Below are positions 35,689 through 44,539 of a stretch of DNA of 64,000 nt, one piece after another. This stretch comes from Gammaproteobacteria bacterium. GTDB taxonomy: Bacteria; Pseudomonadota; Gammaproteobacteria; Eutrophobiales; Eutrophobiaceae. Position 1 is the first letter of the stretch; the number at the start of each line of letters is the position of its first letter. The position numbers and the translations under genes were made by a program. The notes under the pieces are model-generated. The model worked only from the letters and a program-made list of their open reading frames with translations, made no database searches and was not told the origin of the DNA. The DNA is taken from contig JAURNY010000024.1 in the NCBI GenBank assembly GCA_030829955.1, positions 1-64,000 on the forward strand. Reading direction: 5' to 3'.

Positions 35689-36987
35689 ATGAATAGACTA
35701 AGTAAGACTTTTTCGACAGTCACGGCGTCAGCTGTGATGTTAGTCGGATTAATAACTAACGCTAATGCGATGGATGTACCAACCATAAAATCAACGGAAG
35801 TTATGTCCGGACTTGAAAACCCATGGGACATGGCTTTCTTACCTGACGGCACAATGTTTTATACTGAAAAATGTAAAGGTCTTTCAGTAAAGACAACATC
35901 CGGTGATGTTAACAAATTATATGGAATGAAGGATTCTAAAGGCTATACAAATTCCGGCAATGATCTATTCTGTGATGGTCAGGCTGGAATGTTGGGTGTT
36001 GTTCCAGATAGAAACTTCGATAAGAATCGTACACTTTACGTATACTCAACATCTAACAAATATCATGGCGATGGTTGCAAAACTAATTTTGAAAAGTGCG
36101 ACGGAAACATTGTCATGCGTTTTAAGGTCAGCAAAGATCTTAAAAGCGTTTCTGACCGTACCGATATCGTGAAAGATATACAGTACAAACCATTTAAATC
36201 TAATCAGCCATTTGGTGGTCCTGGTGCTCATAATGGTGGCAGGCTGCGTATAGGTCCTGGAGGATATCTTTGGGTTACGGGTGGTGATAGACATAGAGGA
36301 GTCTGCCCTCAAGATTCAAAGTTGCTGTGTGGTAAAGTACTCAGGATAGATGGAGATGGTAATGCCCATCCTGACAACAACCCACCTGCCGGTTTTGATA
36401 AGCGTATTTACACTTATGGACACAGAAATGTTCAGGGTATAGATTTTCGTCCAAGTGATGGTAGAGCCTTTACTGCAGAACATGGACCATGGCACAACGA
36501 CGAGATTACTGCGTTGGTGAATGGTGGTAATGCTGGATGGGATCCGGCAGAAAAGAGAGGCGGCAGAGGTGCATGTCCCGATAAATACTGTGGTTATGAG
36601 CCTAATCAAATGGATGCTGTAGATCCAGCAGTACGTGCTGCTTATACTCCCATGAGTGATACTCGCTTTGAAGATCTTATGCCTTCAGCCTGGAATAATA
36701 ATGGTTTTTCTCAGGGCACAGGGTCAGCTGCATTTCTCAAAGGTAGTAACTGGGGGATTTATGAAGGTCGTTTAGCTGCTGGAATTATGGGTATTGCCTT
36801 TGGTGATACACCAGCAGGATCTCGCATTGATATGTACGATCTCGCTGCTGATGGTTTGTCCATTAAGAGCGTTGTGCATATGCCTCTTGGGTTTTCAAAA
36901 AGGTTTCGTGGTCTTGTGATGGGGCCAGATAATGCGTTATATGCTTCTACTGATGAGGGTGAAATTTATAAAATTACAGCCGATTAA
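35689..36987 (+). CDS. PQQ-dependent soluble aldose sugar dehydrogenase-like protein
   Basis: 432 residues with a signal peptide ending at TNANA and a six-bladed propeller of the GSDH/YliI family: ENPWDMAFLPDG, the catalytic His in GAHNGGRLRIG, GHRNVQG (Arg near PQQ) and EHGPWHNDEI. It oxidises sugars or alcohols in the periplasm using PQQ. Six extra cysteines may form disulfides. The cytochrome gene just upstream is its probable partner. AGAGGA ribosome site. Confidence 0.88.
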   Translation: MNRLSKTFSTVTASAVMLVGLITNANAMDVPTIKSTEVMSGLENPWDMAFLPDGTMFYTEKCKGLSVKTTSGDVNKLYGMKDSKGYTNSGNDLFCDGQAGMLGVVPDRNFDKNRTLYVYSTSNKYHGDGCKTNFEKCDGNIVMRFKVSKDLKSVSDRTDIVKDIQYKPFKSNQPFGGPGAHNGGRLRIGPGGYLWVTGGDRHRGVCPQDSKLLCGKVLRIDGDGNAHPDNNPPAGFDKRIYTYGHRNVQGIDFRPSDGRAFTAEHGPWHNDEITALVNGGNAGWDPAEKRGGRGACPDKYCGYEPNQMDAVDPAVRAAYTPMSDTRFEDLMPSAWNNNGFSQGTGSAAFLKGSNWGIYEGRLAAGIMGIAFGDTPAGSRIDMYDLAADGLSIKSVVHMPLGFSKRFRGLVMGPDNALYASTDEGEIYKITAD

Positions 36988-37008
36988 GAAGTAGTATTTG
37001 ATATTAAT

Positions 37009-37039
37009 GCTCGCGCTATGAAAGTAGCGCGAGCTTTTT
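37009..37039 (+). terminator. Strong terminator after the sugar dehydrogenase
   Basis: GCTCGCGCTA and TAGCGCGAGC form a perfect 10-bp stem followed by TTTTT. Confidence 0.92.
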
Positions 37040-37182
37040 ATTAAATGTTCGAGCACTCCGCTGAATAGGATTACATCACTTCTTTAATTTTTATAGCTCG
37101 TGCCCAGAAGTTATTAGATGAAAATCAATACCATTCTAGCTTTTCAACATTCACAATACACCAACAATACAATATTGTTTAG

Positions 37183-37554
37183 CTATTCCTTACACAGGAT
37201 ATGGGCAAGACGTTCCATTGCCGAATCCGAAACTATATCTTCCTTTGGCTTTTCCTTCGTATCAGTTGCCATAGCGGGAGTGGTCCAGACTTTATCGATA
37301 TAAAACGTACTTTGGAGTGTTGTTTCTGAATTTTCGGTGCAGTCTATTCTGATATAGCTCTGATAGCTCGAGGCCGCCATGACTGAGGTCTTATATAAAA
37401 CTCTATTCCAAACCTTAACGAGATTATCGCTCTTTTGTACTCGTGCGTTGTCAAAAAAAAAGACATCTCCGTTTCTCCTGATAAAATACTCAACCCACTC
37501 TGCCATTGAATTGCATGAGAATGCTAGTAGGAATACGAGCAGTAATTTCTTCAT
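37183..37554 (-). CDS. Small secreted protein, surface-adhesin-E-like
   Basis: 123 residues from the ATG at 37554 (MKKLLLVFLLAFS signal ending at SMA). The short mature domain has the pattern WVEYF...GDVFFFD...VKVWNRVLY...IRIDC, like the adhesin E/NlpE-type small beta domains. Two cysteines remain in the mature part. Function unknown. Confidence 0.6.
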   Translation of the reverse strand: MKKLLLVFLLAFSCNSMAEWVEYFIRRNGDVFFFDNARVQKSDNLVKVWNRVLYKTSVMAASSYQSYIRIDCTENSETTLQSTFYIDKVWTTPAMATDTKEKPKEDIVSDSAMERLAHILCKE

Positions 37555-37590
37555 ATCTATATCCTGATTTAGTTTAGTGGATGGTAGCAA

Positions 37591-38030
37591 GCCCGCATAA
37601 GCTGTTCCAGTTGGGATAAATATTCAGTTGGTGTGAGATCGTTCAGCGTGCTTTATGGTTATGTAAAGTGTAATGTTCTTGCGAGCTAATTTCGTTTCAG
37701 AACCTGTTTTTTCTTATATATTAGTAAAGCTTTTCAATGGTTTAGATGAATTTAAGATTCAGAGATGAATACATTGGGGCAGTAATTAAAACTGTATCAA
37801 ATTAGAGTGCTGCATAGTGTAATTGAACCGTCATTTAATTACGGCTAGGTACAGGGAAGCACCGCAAGCAATAGTTTTAGATAGTAATTAAAATTACTTT
37901 TTAACTTAAAATCTCGGTGTAGGCAGTTCGATTCTATCTATTAAAACAATTCTCTATTATCATCAATCTTTGATCAGCGTGCACTGATAAGATGTTAGCT
38001 ATAGTCTTGAAAAACTCTAAAAACTAAAAC
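37591..38030. other. 440-bp region without recognised genes
   Basis: AT-rich sequence between a minus-strand small gene and DUF3429. I see no long frame, no clear terminator and no RNA gene. Confidence 0.4.
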
Positions 38031-38468
38031 ATGAATACACAAATGACTACAATCAAAATGAGTGGTTATAGTGGGTTGTTGCCATTTATATTAATGCTCA
38101 TTGGTTATTACTATGCTACAGGTAATATCAAGATTTTTTTCTTGAATGCTTTCCTAGCCTATAGTGCCGTAATTCTGAGTTTTATTGGTGCAGTTCACTG
38201 GGGTGTCGTTCTCAAGGAGGATGCTTTCAATAATGCAACAAGAAGTCTGCTACTTGCCATGATGCCATCATTGATTGGCTGGGTCGCTTTGCTTTGTCCA
38301 CCGCTCATTGCGTTGATTATTTTTGCTATTATTTTTCCATGTTTTTTTGTCTATGAATGGCTTAACAACCTAAATATATTATTGCCTCGTTGGTATTTGA
38401 AATTACGTGTCCAATTGACTCTATTTGTGACCATTATGCAAGTTATTGCTATCGGATTAACCTTATGA
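38031..38468 (+). CDS. DUF3429-family membrane protein
   Basis: 145 residues with four to five transmembrane helices and the family motif IGAVHWGVVLKED. It is found in many proteobacteria without known function. No clear ribosome site before 38031; the inner ATG at 38043 is possible. Confidence 0.75.
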   Translation: MNTQMTTIKMSGYSGLLPFILMLIGYYYATGNIKIFFLNAFLAYSAVILSFIGAVHWGVVLKEDAFNNATRSLLLAMMPSLIGWVALLCPPLIALIIFAIIFPCFFVYEWLNNLNILLPRWYLKLRVQLTLFVTIMQVIAIGLTL

Positions 38469-38593
38469 AAAAAATATTTTTTAACTTCTTTAATGTAATA
38501 AATTGGTGTTATAACGCCAAAGAGGAAGTTTGGGTTGAGACTATTGGTTGGCAAGGCTTATTTTATGTAAGGGCCTCATATTTGCCAACTTAA
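38465..38593 (+). CDS. Possible 42-residue protein coupled to DUF3429
   Basis: The ATG overlaps the DUF3429 stop as ATGA, suggesting translational coupling. The product (MKKIFFNFFNVINWCYNAKE...) has no signal and no known domain. Size and lack of family support keep this tentative. Confidence 0.35.
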   Translation: MKKIFFNFFNVINWCYNAKEEVWVETIGWQGLFYVRASYLPT

Positions 38594-38625
38594 GGTGTCT
38601 TTCTTTGTTTCTTGCCAGTTGATTT

Positions 38626-40032
38626 ATGTTTGATCAGGATACGGTATTCGTTGATATAGAGACAACGGGCGGTAATGCTACTCGAGATCGGATCATAGAG
38701 GTCGCTATATTAACCATGCGTGATGGAAGAATTATTTCCGAGTGGCAATCATTAATCAATCCCTCTACATACATACCGGAAAATATCCAGAATCTCACTG
38801 GCATTAGTAATGATATGGTCATCGGCAGCCCTTCTTTTGAGGATATCAGTCTCGATATATATGAACGTTTATCAGGTTGTGTTTTTGTTGCACACAATGC
38901 CCGTTTTGATTATGGGTTTTTAAAAAATGAGTTCAGACGCTGTAATATACAATTCAGGGCGCCGGTTCTTTGCACTGTGAAGCTTTCTCGCAATTTATTT
39001 CCTCAACATAAACGTCATAATCTCGATAGTATAATTTTACGTCATGGTCTTAAATGCGAGATCAGACATCGTGCAATCGGGGATGCTAGGGTCTTGTTCG
39101 ATTTTATGTGTTCCCTTTATTCTTTGTTGGATGTTGATGAGGTTAATCGGGTAATCAAAAAATTATTAAAGCGGCCCAGTTTACCCCAAGGACTTATTGA
39201 GGATGATATTGATGTATTGCCTGAAAAGGCAGGCGTATATAAATTTTTCAATGATGATGGTTGTCTGTTGTATATTGGCAAAAGTATTAATATCCGCAAG
39301 AGGGTGCTCTCGCATTTTGCTAATGATCACGCAAATTCCAAGGATATGAAAATCAGTCGTCAGATAAAATCAATTGAATATATACAAACTGCTGGTGAGC
39401 TTGGAGCATTCTTATTGGAGTCGAGGTTAATAAAAAAAGAATTACCCATTTATAATAAACGCCTGCGTCGATACGATTCTCTAGTTAGTCTGTATTGGGA
39501 TGCCGATGATATTAAGTCGATGCCTAAGGTTGTAACCTCCAGCGAGATTGAACCAGGACACATTAGTAAATATTTTGGCCTGTTTAAAAGCCGAAAAAAA
39601 CTCACAGACACTTTGAGGAAGTTGTCAAGAGAGCACGGCTTATGCCTGAAATTGATTGGCCTCGAAAAAGCGGAAGGTGCGTGTTTTGCGCATCAATTAA
39701 ATCAATGTTACGGAGTATGCGTAGGCAAAGAGACACTACTTCAACATCAAGCCCGGTTACTGCAGGCATTGTTACCACTTAAGAATCAAGTCTGGCCTTT
39801 TGACGGACGCATCGGTGTACGCGAGTCTTCCATTGATAATGAGCTCGTTGAAATCCACGTTTTGGATAACTGGTGTTATCTTGGGACAGCAAACGATGAA
39901 TCAGAACTATATCAATTACAATTATTTGAATCCAATAAGTTATCATTTGATCTGGATACCTACCATATCTTGATTCGATATTTTAAAAAAAATAAAAGAT
40001 CCTCGGTTATGAAAATTTCTCCTTGTGCATAA
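38626..40032 (+). CDS. DnaQ-like exonuclease fused to a GIY-YIG (UvrC/Cho-like) nuclease
   Basis: 468 residues. Residues about 5-165 form a DEDD 3'-5' exonuclease (VFVDIETTG, HNARFDYGFL, HRAIGDARVLFDF). A GIY-YIG domain follows (about 195-275: KAGVYKFFNDDGCLLYIGKSINIRKRV), with a UvrC-like C-terminal part including a Cys-containing segment (ACFAHQLNQCYGVCVG). The same fusion is known in other gammaproteobacteria and is thought to act in DNA repair. No LexA box was identified. Confidence 0.87.
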   Translation: MFDQDTVFVDIETTGGNATRDRIIEVAILTMRDGRIISEWQSLINPSTYIPENIQNLTGISNDMVIGSPSFEDISLDIYERLSGCVFVAHNARFDYGFLKNEFRRCNIQFRAPVLCTVKLSRNLFPQHKRHNLDSIILRHGLKCEIRHRAIGDARVLFDFMCSLYSLLDVDEVNRVIKKLLKRPSLPQGLIEDDIDVLPEKAGVYKFFNDDGCLLYIGKSINIRKRVLSHFANDHANSKDMKISRQIKSIEYIQTAGELGAFLLESRLIKKELPIYNKRLRRYDSLVSLYWDADDIKSMPKVVTSSEIEPGHISKYFGLFKSRKKLTDTLRKLSREHGLCLKLIGLEKAEGACFAHQLNQCYGVCVGKETLLQHQARLLQALLPLKNQVWPFDGRIGVRESSIDNELVEIHVLDNWCYLGTANDESELYQLQLFESNKLSFDLDTYHILIRYFKKNKRSSVMKISPCA

Positions 40033-40098
40033 AAAGGAAAAATTGCCTTTACCCCTAAAAAATTAATTCATATGAAAGCTTAAATGAAATGGATGTAA

Positions 40099-40208
40099 TA
40101 TGATTTCTCAAAAAATCACTGAGCTTAATGTCATGTTTTTATGGCGATCTAAATAAATCACTATAGTTTAGATTACATGTAATGATAGAGATGCTTACAT
40201 TCTATATT
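40099..40208 (+). pseudogene. Decayed copy of the orphan gene at 46811-47143
   Basis: This stretch aligns by eye with 47006-47128: shared blocks include AATGTCATG, TTTATGGCGATCTAAAT and TGTAATGATAGAGA. In the intact gene they encode LNVMCLWRSKS and MTCNDREADLL; here stops (TAA after the WRSK block, TAG further on) interrupt the frame. Only the 3' part of the gene is left, outside the island boundary at 42187. Confidence 0.65.
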
Positions 40209-40276
40209 ATTAACACAAACTATAATAAGTAGTTAAATATTTAACATTAATAATTGAGTTATAAAGTAATAATTTT

Positions 40277-42091
40277 ATGAGGTATAGAAGCGACATTGAC
40301 GGGCTGCGTGCTGTTGCCGTACTCAGCGTAATATTCTTTCATCTTGAGTTGCCATACATAACCGGTGGCTTTATAGGTGTCGATATATTTTTTGTTATTA
40401 GCGGCTACCTCATTACAAAAATAATTCAGTCTGAAATACGACAGGAAAAATTCTCTTTTATCAGGTTTTATGAAAGGCGAGCAAGGCGTATTTTTCCAGC
40501 TTTATTCGCATGTATCGTACTTACTACATGCGCCACCTATTTTATCTTGAAACCAGAACACTTTTTAGAATTTGGTAAATCGATAATTGCATCAATTTTT
40601 TCTGTCAGCAACATTCTGTTTTGGGCTCAGACCGGCTATTTCGATACAGCATCACAGTTTAAGCCGTTACTTCATACCTGGTCATTGGGAGTAGAAGAAC
40701 AGTTTTATCTTATATGGCCCATATTAATATTAATTGCATTTAAATGCGCCACACCTGTTTGGGTAATAATCGCAATAGCTTCATGTAGTTTTTTTGCCGC
40801 TTGTTTGTACGTTGATAATACGGCAGCCACATTTTTCCTGATGCCATTCAGAATATTTGAGTTTTGTCTTGGGGCATTGATATTGTGGGTGCCAAAGCTT
40901 ACTGGGCAAAAAATTTATTATGGTAAATGGATAGCTGTCTTAGGTTGCATAGCTATCATATTCTCGATATTCAGTTTTTCTACTGAAATACCATTTCCTT
41001 ACTATAATTCGCTTATCCCTTGTATTGGTACGGCAGCGCTGATCTATGCTGAGAGAGCAGGACCAGCTATTTTGCTTACCAATCCTGTTTTGGTTTACAT
41101 CGGTAAAATCAGTTATTCACTCTACTTGATTCATTGGCCGTTATTGATGCTCTATCAATACTGGCATTTTTATCCGATGTCAGCACTAGAACATTTGATG
41201 TTAATACTTATTTGCTTCTTGTTGGCCGCAGCGTCTTGGCGATATGTTGAACAACCATTTCGCCTAAGTGAACGTTGTCAAATATCAGGGAAAGTTTTTT
41301 TACTATGTTTGATTATCGCTGTAATACTACTCACAGTCACAGGACTAATTGTTACAAAAGGCAAGACACAACAATCGATTACAGACCACCCTGATAACAA
41401 TGACTATCCATTATGTAGTAACGGCTATGGCATTTGTTATGGGCCGGAAAATGTAAAAGATATGGTGTTGATAGGTGATAGTCATTCCGGATTCACATAT
41501 TTTTTTAATACACTAGCTATAAATAGTAAACAGACTATAAGTGCTTATCATACTTTGCCGGCATGTTTCCCCTTGTTTGATAACGGATATGTTTGTGCAG
41601 AAGAGATGAACAGAAGGTTAAATGAAATTTTAGACAAGAAACCAACAGCAGTCATATTGGCAGGAAACTGGAATACGTTCACACATGCATATGAAAGTAA
41701 TTGGTTGTTACAAAAAATACAGACAACGATAAGAATTTTTAATGAAAAGAGCATTCAGGTTTATTTCTGGGGAAGCATGCCGTTTCATGATCAGGATGCT
41801 AGTATTTGCTATGAAGGCCGATTCAAAACTAATTGCTCGTCAAGAATGAAGCCTGATAATTTTGAACAGCAAAAAATATTTAATCAAGAATTAAAAGAGA
41901 TCGTCCAAAGTAATCGTGCCAAATACTTTGATCTGTTTGATGTGATGTGTGCTGAAAAAGATTGTGATATTGGTGCGAATGGCAAGACCTTGTATAGCAA
42001 TCAATATCATATTCATGATCGTTTTTTCACAAAATACCTATTGGCGAAAAAACATGGCAATTTATTAACATTTGAGCATATGTTCCATTGA
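40277..42091 (+). CDS. OafA/YrhL-type membrane acyltransferase with C-terminal SGNH domain
   Basis: 604 residues. The N-terminal acyltransferase-3 domain (about 1-350) has ten hydrophobic helices and the motifs YRSDIDGLRAVAVLSVIFFHL, FFVISGYLI and RRARRIFPAL. The C-terminal SGNH hydrolase-like part starts with DMVLIGDSHSGF (Ser near 400) and ends near HDRFFT. Such enzymes O-acetylate cell-surface sugars of LPS, capsule or peptidoglycan. It stands alone, just before the island boundary. Confidence 0.88.
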   Translation: MRYRSDIDGLRAVAVLSVIFFHLELPYITGGFIGVDIFFVISGYLITKIIQSEIRQEKFSFIRFYERRARRIFPALFACIVLTTCATYFILKPEHFLEFGKSIIASIFSVSNILFWAQTGYFDTASQFKPLLHTWSLGVEEQFYLIWPILILIAFKCATPVWVIIAIASCSFFAACLYVDNTAATFFLMPFRIFEFCLGALILWVPKLTGQKIYYGKWIAVLGCIAIIFSIFSFSTEIPFPYYNSLIPCIGTAALIYAERAGPAILLTNPVLVYIGKISYSLYLIHWPLLMLYQYWHFYPMSALEHLMLILICFLLAAASWRYVEQPFRLSERCQISGKVFLLCLIIAVILLTVTGLIVTKGKTQQSITDHPDNNDYPLCSNGYGICYGPENVKDMVLIGDSHSGFTYFFNTLAINSKQTISAYHTLPACFPLFDNGYVCAEEMNRRLNEILDKKPTAVILAGNWNTFTHAYESNWLLQKIQTTIRIFNEKSIQVYFWGSMPFHDQDASICYEGRFKTNCSSRMKPDNFEQQKIFNQELKEIVQSNRAKYFDLFDVMCAEKDCDIGANGKTLYSNQYHIHDRFFTKYLLAKKHGNLLTFEHMFH

Positions 42092-42186
42092 AATCATACT
42101 TACTGGCAATAAGTCCGGGGTATGAAGCGGTTGGGACTCCTGGCAAGCAGCGACTTGATGTCACTACTGTAACTATTTGTTAAATA

Positions 42187-42230
42187 TGGCTGGGGGTAGA
42201 GGATTCGAACCTCTACTGACGGAGTCAGAG
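42187..42230 (-). tRNA. 3' half of a tRNA-Gln gene (partial, integration scar)
   Basis: Read on the minus strand: anticodon loop CTCTGAC (anticodon CTG), stem strand TCCGT, variable CAGT, T-arm AGAGG-TTCGAAT-CCTCT, acceptor ACCCCCA, then GCCA. The T-loop and CCA are canonical, but the sequence further upstream (plus-strand 42231 on) does not form a D-arm or acceptor 5' strand. This is the duplicate left by site-specific integration into the 3' half of a tRNA-Gln gene. The orientation places the element to the right. Confidence 0.75.
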
Positions 42231-42470
42231 TCACTGAAATACTAATAAAGACAATAAGTTACAATACTTCACAATAATCAAATCAATAATTTAGCAAGCT
42301 CTGTTAATTGTATTCTTTAGTCAGTTATTGTCAGATGTTGCAGTCTATTTCCCCATAATTCCCCCACGGATTAGGGTGGGGGAGGGTGTTTAGGTAAATA
42401 GCAATTACTGGAGTCCCTGCGTCTTTATATTCAGTCCATTTTCTTAACCATGCAGAGCTTCTTGGACTGC
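42231..42470. other. Left end of the integrated element
   Basis: No gene is seen. It holds the phased ACAATA repeats (42251-42280) and a GC-rich patch with CCCCATAATTCCCCC and GGGTGGGGGAGGG near 42351-42390, which can pair in part. These are suitable for integrase and excisionase binding (inference). Confidence 0.45.
42251..42280. repeat. Three ACAATA boxes at exact 10-bp spacing
   Basis: ACAATAAGTT, ACAATACTTC and ACAATAATCA follow each other directly, so the boxes lie on one face of the helix, 20 bp inside the tRNA scar. This is the typical arrangement for arm-type recombinase or bending-protein sites. Confidence 0.5.
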
Positions 42471-42635
42471 TTATTTCTGCTCCGGTGGGCGCTCGTCTGT
42501 ACCAAGAACTAATATCTTCTGATTCAGGCGAAGAAGTTTAACCCTATGGCGAGCATACCTTCTCATTCCTTCACGATGGGCAATGATTTCTTCTAAAGTA
42601 TCAAAATCAGGGCGTAATTTAATTATTTTTGCCAT
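42471..42635 (-). CDS. Small phage-like protein, 54 residues
   Basis: The ATG at 42635 follows a GGAGGAAAAA ribosome site. The product is basic (LRPDFDTLEEIIAHREGMRR) and likely helical. Its start overlaps the end of the next upstream gene by 17 bp, as in compact phage operons. No family recognised. Confidence 0.55.
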   Translation of the reverse strand: MAKIIKLRPDFDTLEEIIAHREGMRRYARHRVKLLRLNQKILVLGTDERPPEQK

Positions 42636-42771
42636 TATCTTTTTCCTCCGACTGCTGCTTTTGTTTGGCAGCTGATGGGCGATAACCAACTCGAAAACCA
42701 GATTTAGGACTCATTTTCTTGTAAAACTCAGCTAATTCTCTCGCATTACGCTTTGGTTCAACTAATGGCAT
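42619..42771 (-). CDS. Small basic phage-like protein, 50 residues
   Basis: Starts at the ATG at 42771 with an AGGAGAATTAC ribosome site. It is Lys/Gln-rich at the C-terminus. It probably forms a two-gene operon with 42471-42635. No family recognised. Confidence 0.5.
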   Translation of the reverse strand: MPLVEPKRNARELAEFYKKMSPKSGFRVGYRPSAAKQKQQSEEKDNGKNN

Positions 42772-42860
42772 TGTAATTCTCCTCTTTAGTAGTTCAGCAC
42801 GATGCCTAGGTCTACAATCTGAAATCAAATACCTAGCCGCTTTACGGGACGGTCACCCAC

Positions 42861-42894
42861 AAAAAAACCCACTCAGCATTTTGCTAAAGCGGGC
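42861..42894 (-). terminator. Minus-strand terminator without a matching gene
   Basis: On the minus strand CCCGCTTTAGCA pairs with TGCTGAGTGGG (with mismatches), followed by TTTTTTT. The neighbouring gene on the right is on the plus strand, so it may end a transcript that has been lost or an antisense RNA. Confidence 0.5.
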
Positions 42895-42995
42895 TTACGC
42901 TCTATTTAGCAAGTATTTATAAAACGCCCTGCAAGCTGAGTTCAAATCGGCGTATAGTGATAATATCAACTATTTAATTAATATCAAGAAAAGTT

Positions 42996-43364
42996 ATGAG
43001 TAACGACTGCCCGTTTTGTGATTTTGAAGAAGCTATAGTCAATGGGAAACTTGCATATGCACGTTATGATAAGTATCCCGTATCTAAAGGACATATATTA
43101 ATTGTGCCTAAAAGGCATGTTTCTGATTTTTTTAATACAACTAATGAAGAAAAGATAGAGTTCTATTCGATTATTGATAAATGCAAGTCAATGATTGACG
43201 AACTCTATTCGCCTGATGGTTACAATATTGGGATTAATGTTGGTGAAACTGCAGGTCAAACAGTAATGCATGTTCATATTCATTTAATACCTCGTTATCA
43301 AGGTGATATGGATGAACCAAGAGGCGGTGTGAGAGGGGTAATACCAGAAAAAAGAATATATTAA
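42996..43364 (+). CDS. HIT-family nucleotide hydrolase, first gene of a HIT-HNH pair
   Basis: 122 residues. CPFC at 5-8 and the histidine triad HVHIHLIP (about 92-99) are intact, with NVGETAGQTVMH before it. HIT proteins hydrolyse or transfer nucleoside phosphates (AMP-lysine, dinucleotide polyphosphates). The TAA stop overlaps the ATG of the HNH gene (TAATG), so the two are translationally coupled. Placement in a mobile element with a nuclease suggests a role in a defence or modification module (inference). Confidence 0.85.
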   Translation: MSNDCPFCDFEEAIVNGKLAYARYDKYPVSKGHILIVPKRHVSDFFNTTNEEKIEFYSIIDKCKSMIDELYSPDGYNIGINVGETAGQTVMHVHIHLIPRYQGDMDEPRGGVRGVIPEKRIY

Positions 43365-44422
43365 TGATGGATATAAAAAAGAAAGACATAAAAGAATTTC
43401 TGGAAAGTGAACAAAGTGCATTAAATACTGTAAGAACGTTATTGCTGTTTGGTAGAAATTCAGCAACATATAAATTCGCATTATGTAATGCGCTTATGAA
43501 AGCTAAGCCATCCTCTGAGCTTGTTGCAAGTGACCTAACTGAGGATTTTATAAATGAGTTTATATCGCACTATAAAAATAATCCGCATCAATTTAATAAT
43601 GGTAGTACTTCATTAACCAAGAGTATTGATCAATATTTAAGCTCAAGTAAAAGTCACTCAGACTGGAGTGATTTAATAGATAAAGCGGAGAAAGTTATCT
43701 ATTTAAATGTAATTGATAGGTTTCAAAACGTTGGTGGTGGTGAAATAGAAAAAAATTATATGTTGTATGAGCCTCTAGGAACTAATAACGATAAAGCAAG
43801 TAGAAAGTTAATATTGACAGATAATATACTTCAAATATTAGAAAATGATGTATTGAAGAAAAAAGTATTAGATGAAAGTCATTCGAGATGGCAAGTGGTC
43901 GAGGAAGCGTGGAGAGCAGGGGTAAATCCAAACACGCTTGAGTATGATAAACAAAATGAAATATTTTACTCTAACTGTCGCAATCAAAGAATTGGACTAC
44001 GCTCTGCAGTTGATGTTCTCAGTCCGTATCAAAAAGGCAAGTGTTTCTACTGTGGTCGACAGCTAGATAAAGAGGGAGGTTCACAATCACCTTCTTTCCC
44101 TGATGTTGATCATGTTTTTCCTCTTGAAATGTTGGTTAAGCTAAACATCATAAATCCAAATGGAATTTGGAATCTTGTTATAGCTTGCATGAAATGTAAT
44201 AGAGGGGCAGATGGTAAATTTATGACGCCACCCTGTATTGAATATTTTGAGAAATTACTGAAAAGAAATGTGCTTTTTGTAGAAGAGCATAATCATTCGC
44301 TAAGAAACTCTATACTTTTGAGCTTGAATGCTAGAAACAAAGCAGCGGTTACTGAAAGAATGAAAGCTATTTTTAAGCACTTTGATTTTATTAAGGGGTG
44401 GAAACCAGTAGAGCGTTTCTAG
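43364..44422 (+). CDS. HNH endonuclease, second gene of a HIT-HNH pair
   Basis: 352 residues. The HNH core has CFYCGRQL (near 227), DVDHVFPLEML (near 246-256) and NGIWNLVIACMKCNRGADGKF (near 265-285), giving two Cys pairs for a structural zinc plus the catalytic His. The long N-terminal part (1-200) is an unrecognised helical region with WRVVEEAWRAGVNP-like sequence that may sense or bind a partner. An alternative start is the next ATG at 43367. No methylase is adjacent. Confidence 0.8.
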   Translation: MMDIKKKDIKEFLESEQSALNTVRTLLLFGRNSATYKFALCNALMKAKPSSELVASDLTEDFINEFISHYKNNPHQFNNGSTSLTKSIDQYLSSSKSHSDWSDLIDKAEKVIYLNVIDRFQNVGGGEIEKNYMLYEPLGTNNDKASRKLILTDNILQILENDVLKKKVLDESHSRWQVVEEAWRAGVNPNTLEYDKQNEIFYSNCRNQRIGLRSAVDVLSPYQKGKCFYCGRQLDKEGGSQSPSFPDVDHVFPLEMLVKLNIINPNGIWNLVIACMKCNRGADGKFMTPPCIEYFEKLLKRNVLFVEEHNHSLRNSILLSLNARNKAAVTERMKAIFKHFDFIKGWKPVERF

Positions 44423-44539
44423 ATATATAAGCCGAGATTTTAGCATTGTTTCCTATGCCATATATTTACTATGGTTTCTTGAAGGTGATCATTTTTAATC
44501 GGGTCTAGCCCTATCGATTTTGGGCGCACTCGTGGAATC

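Noticed and set aside
42187-42280. Complete tRNA gene at the island boundary
   Set aside because: No acceptor 5' strand (TGGGGGT) or D-arm exists to the right of 42230; only the 3' half is present.
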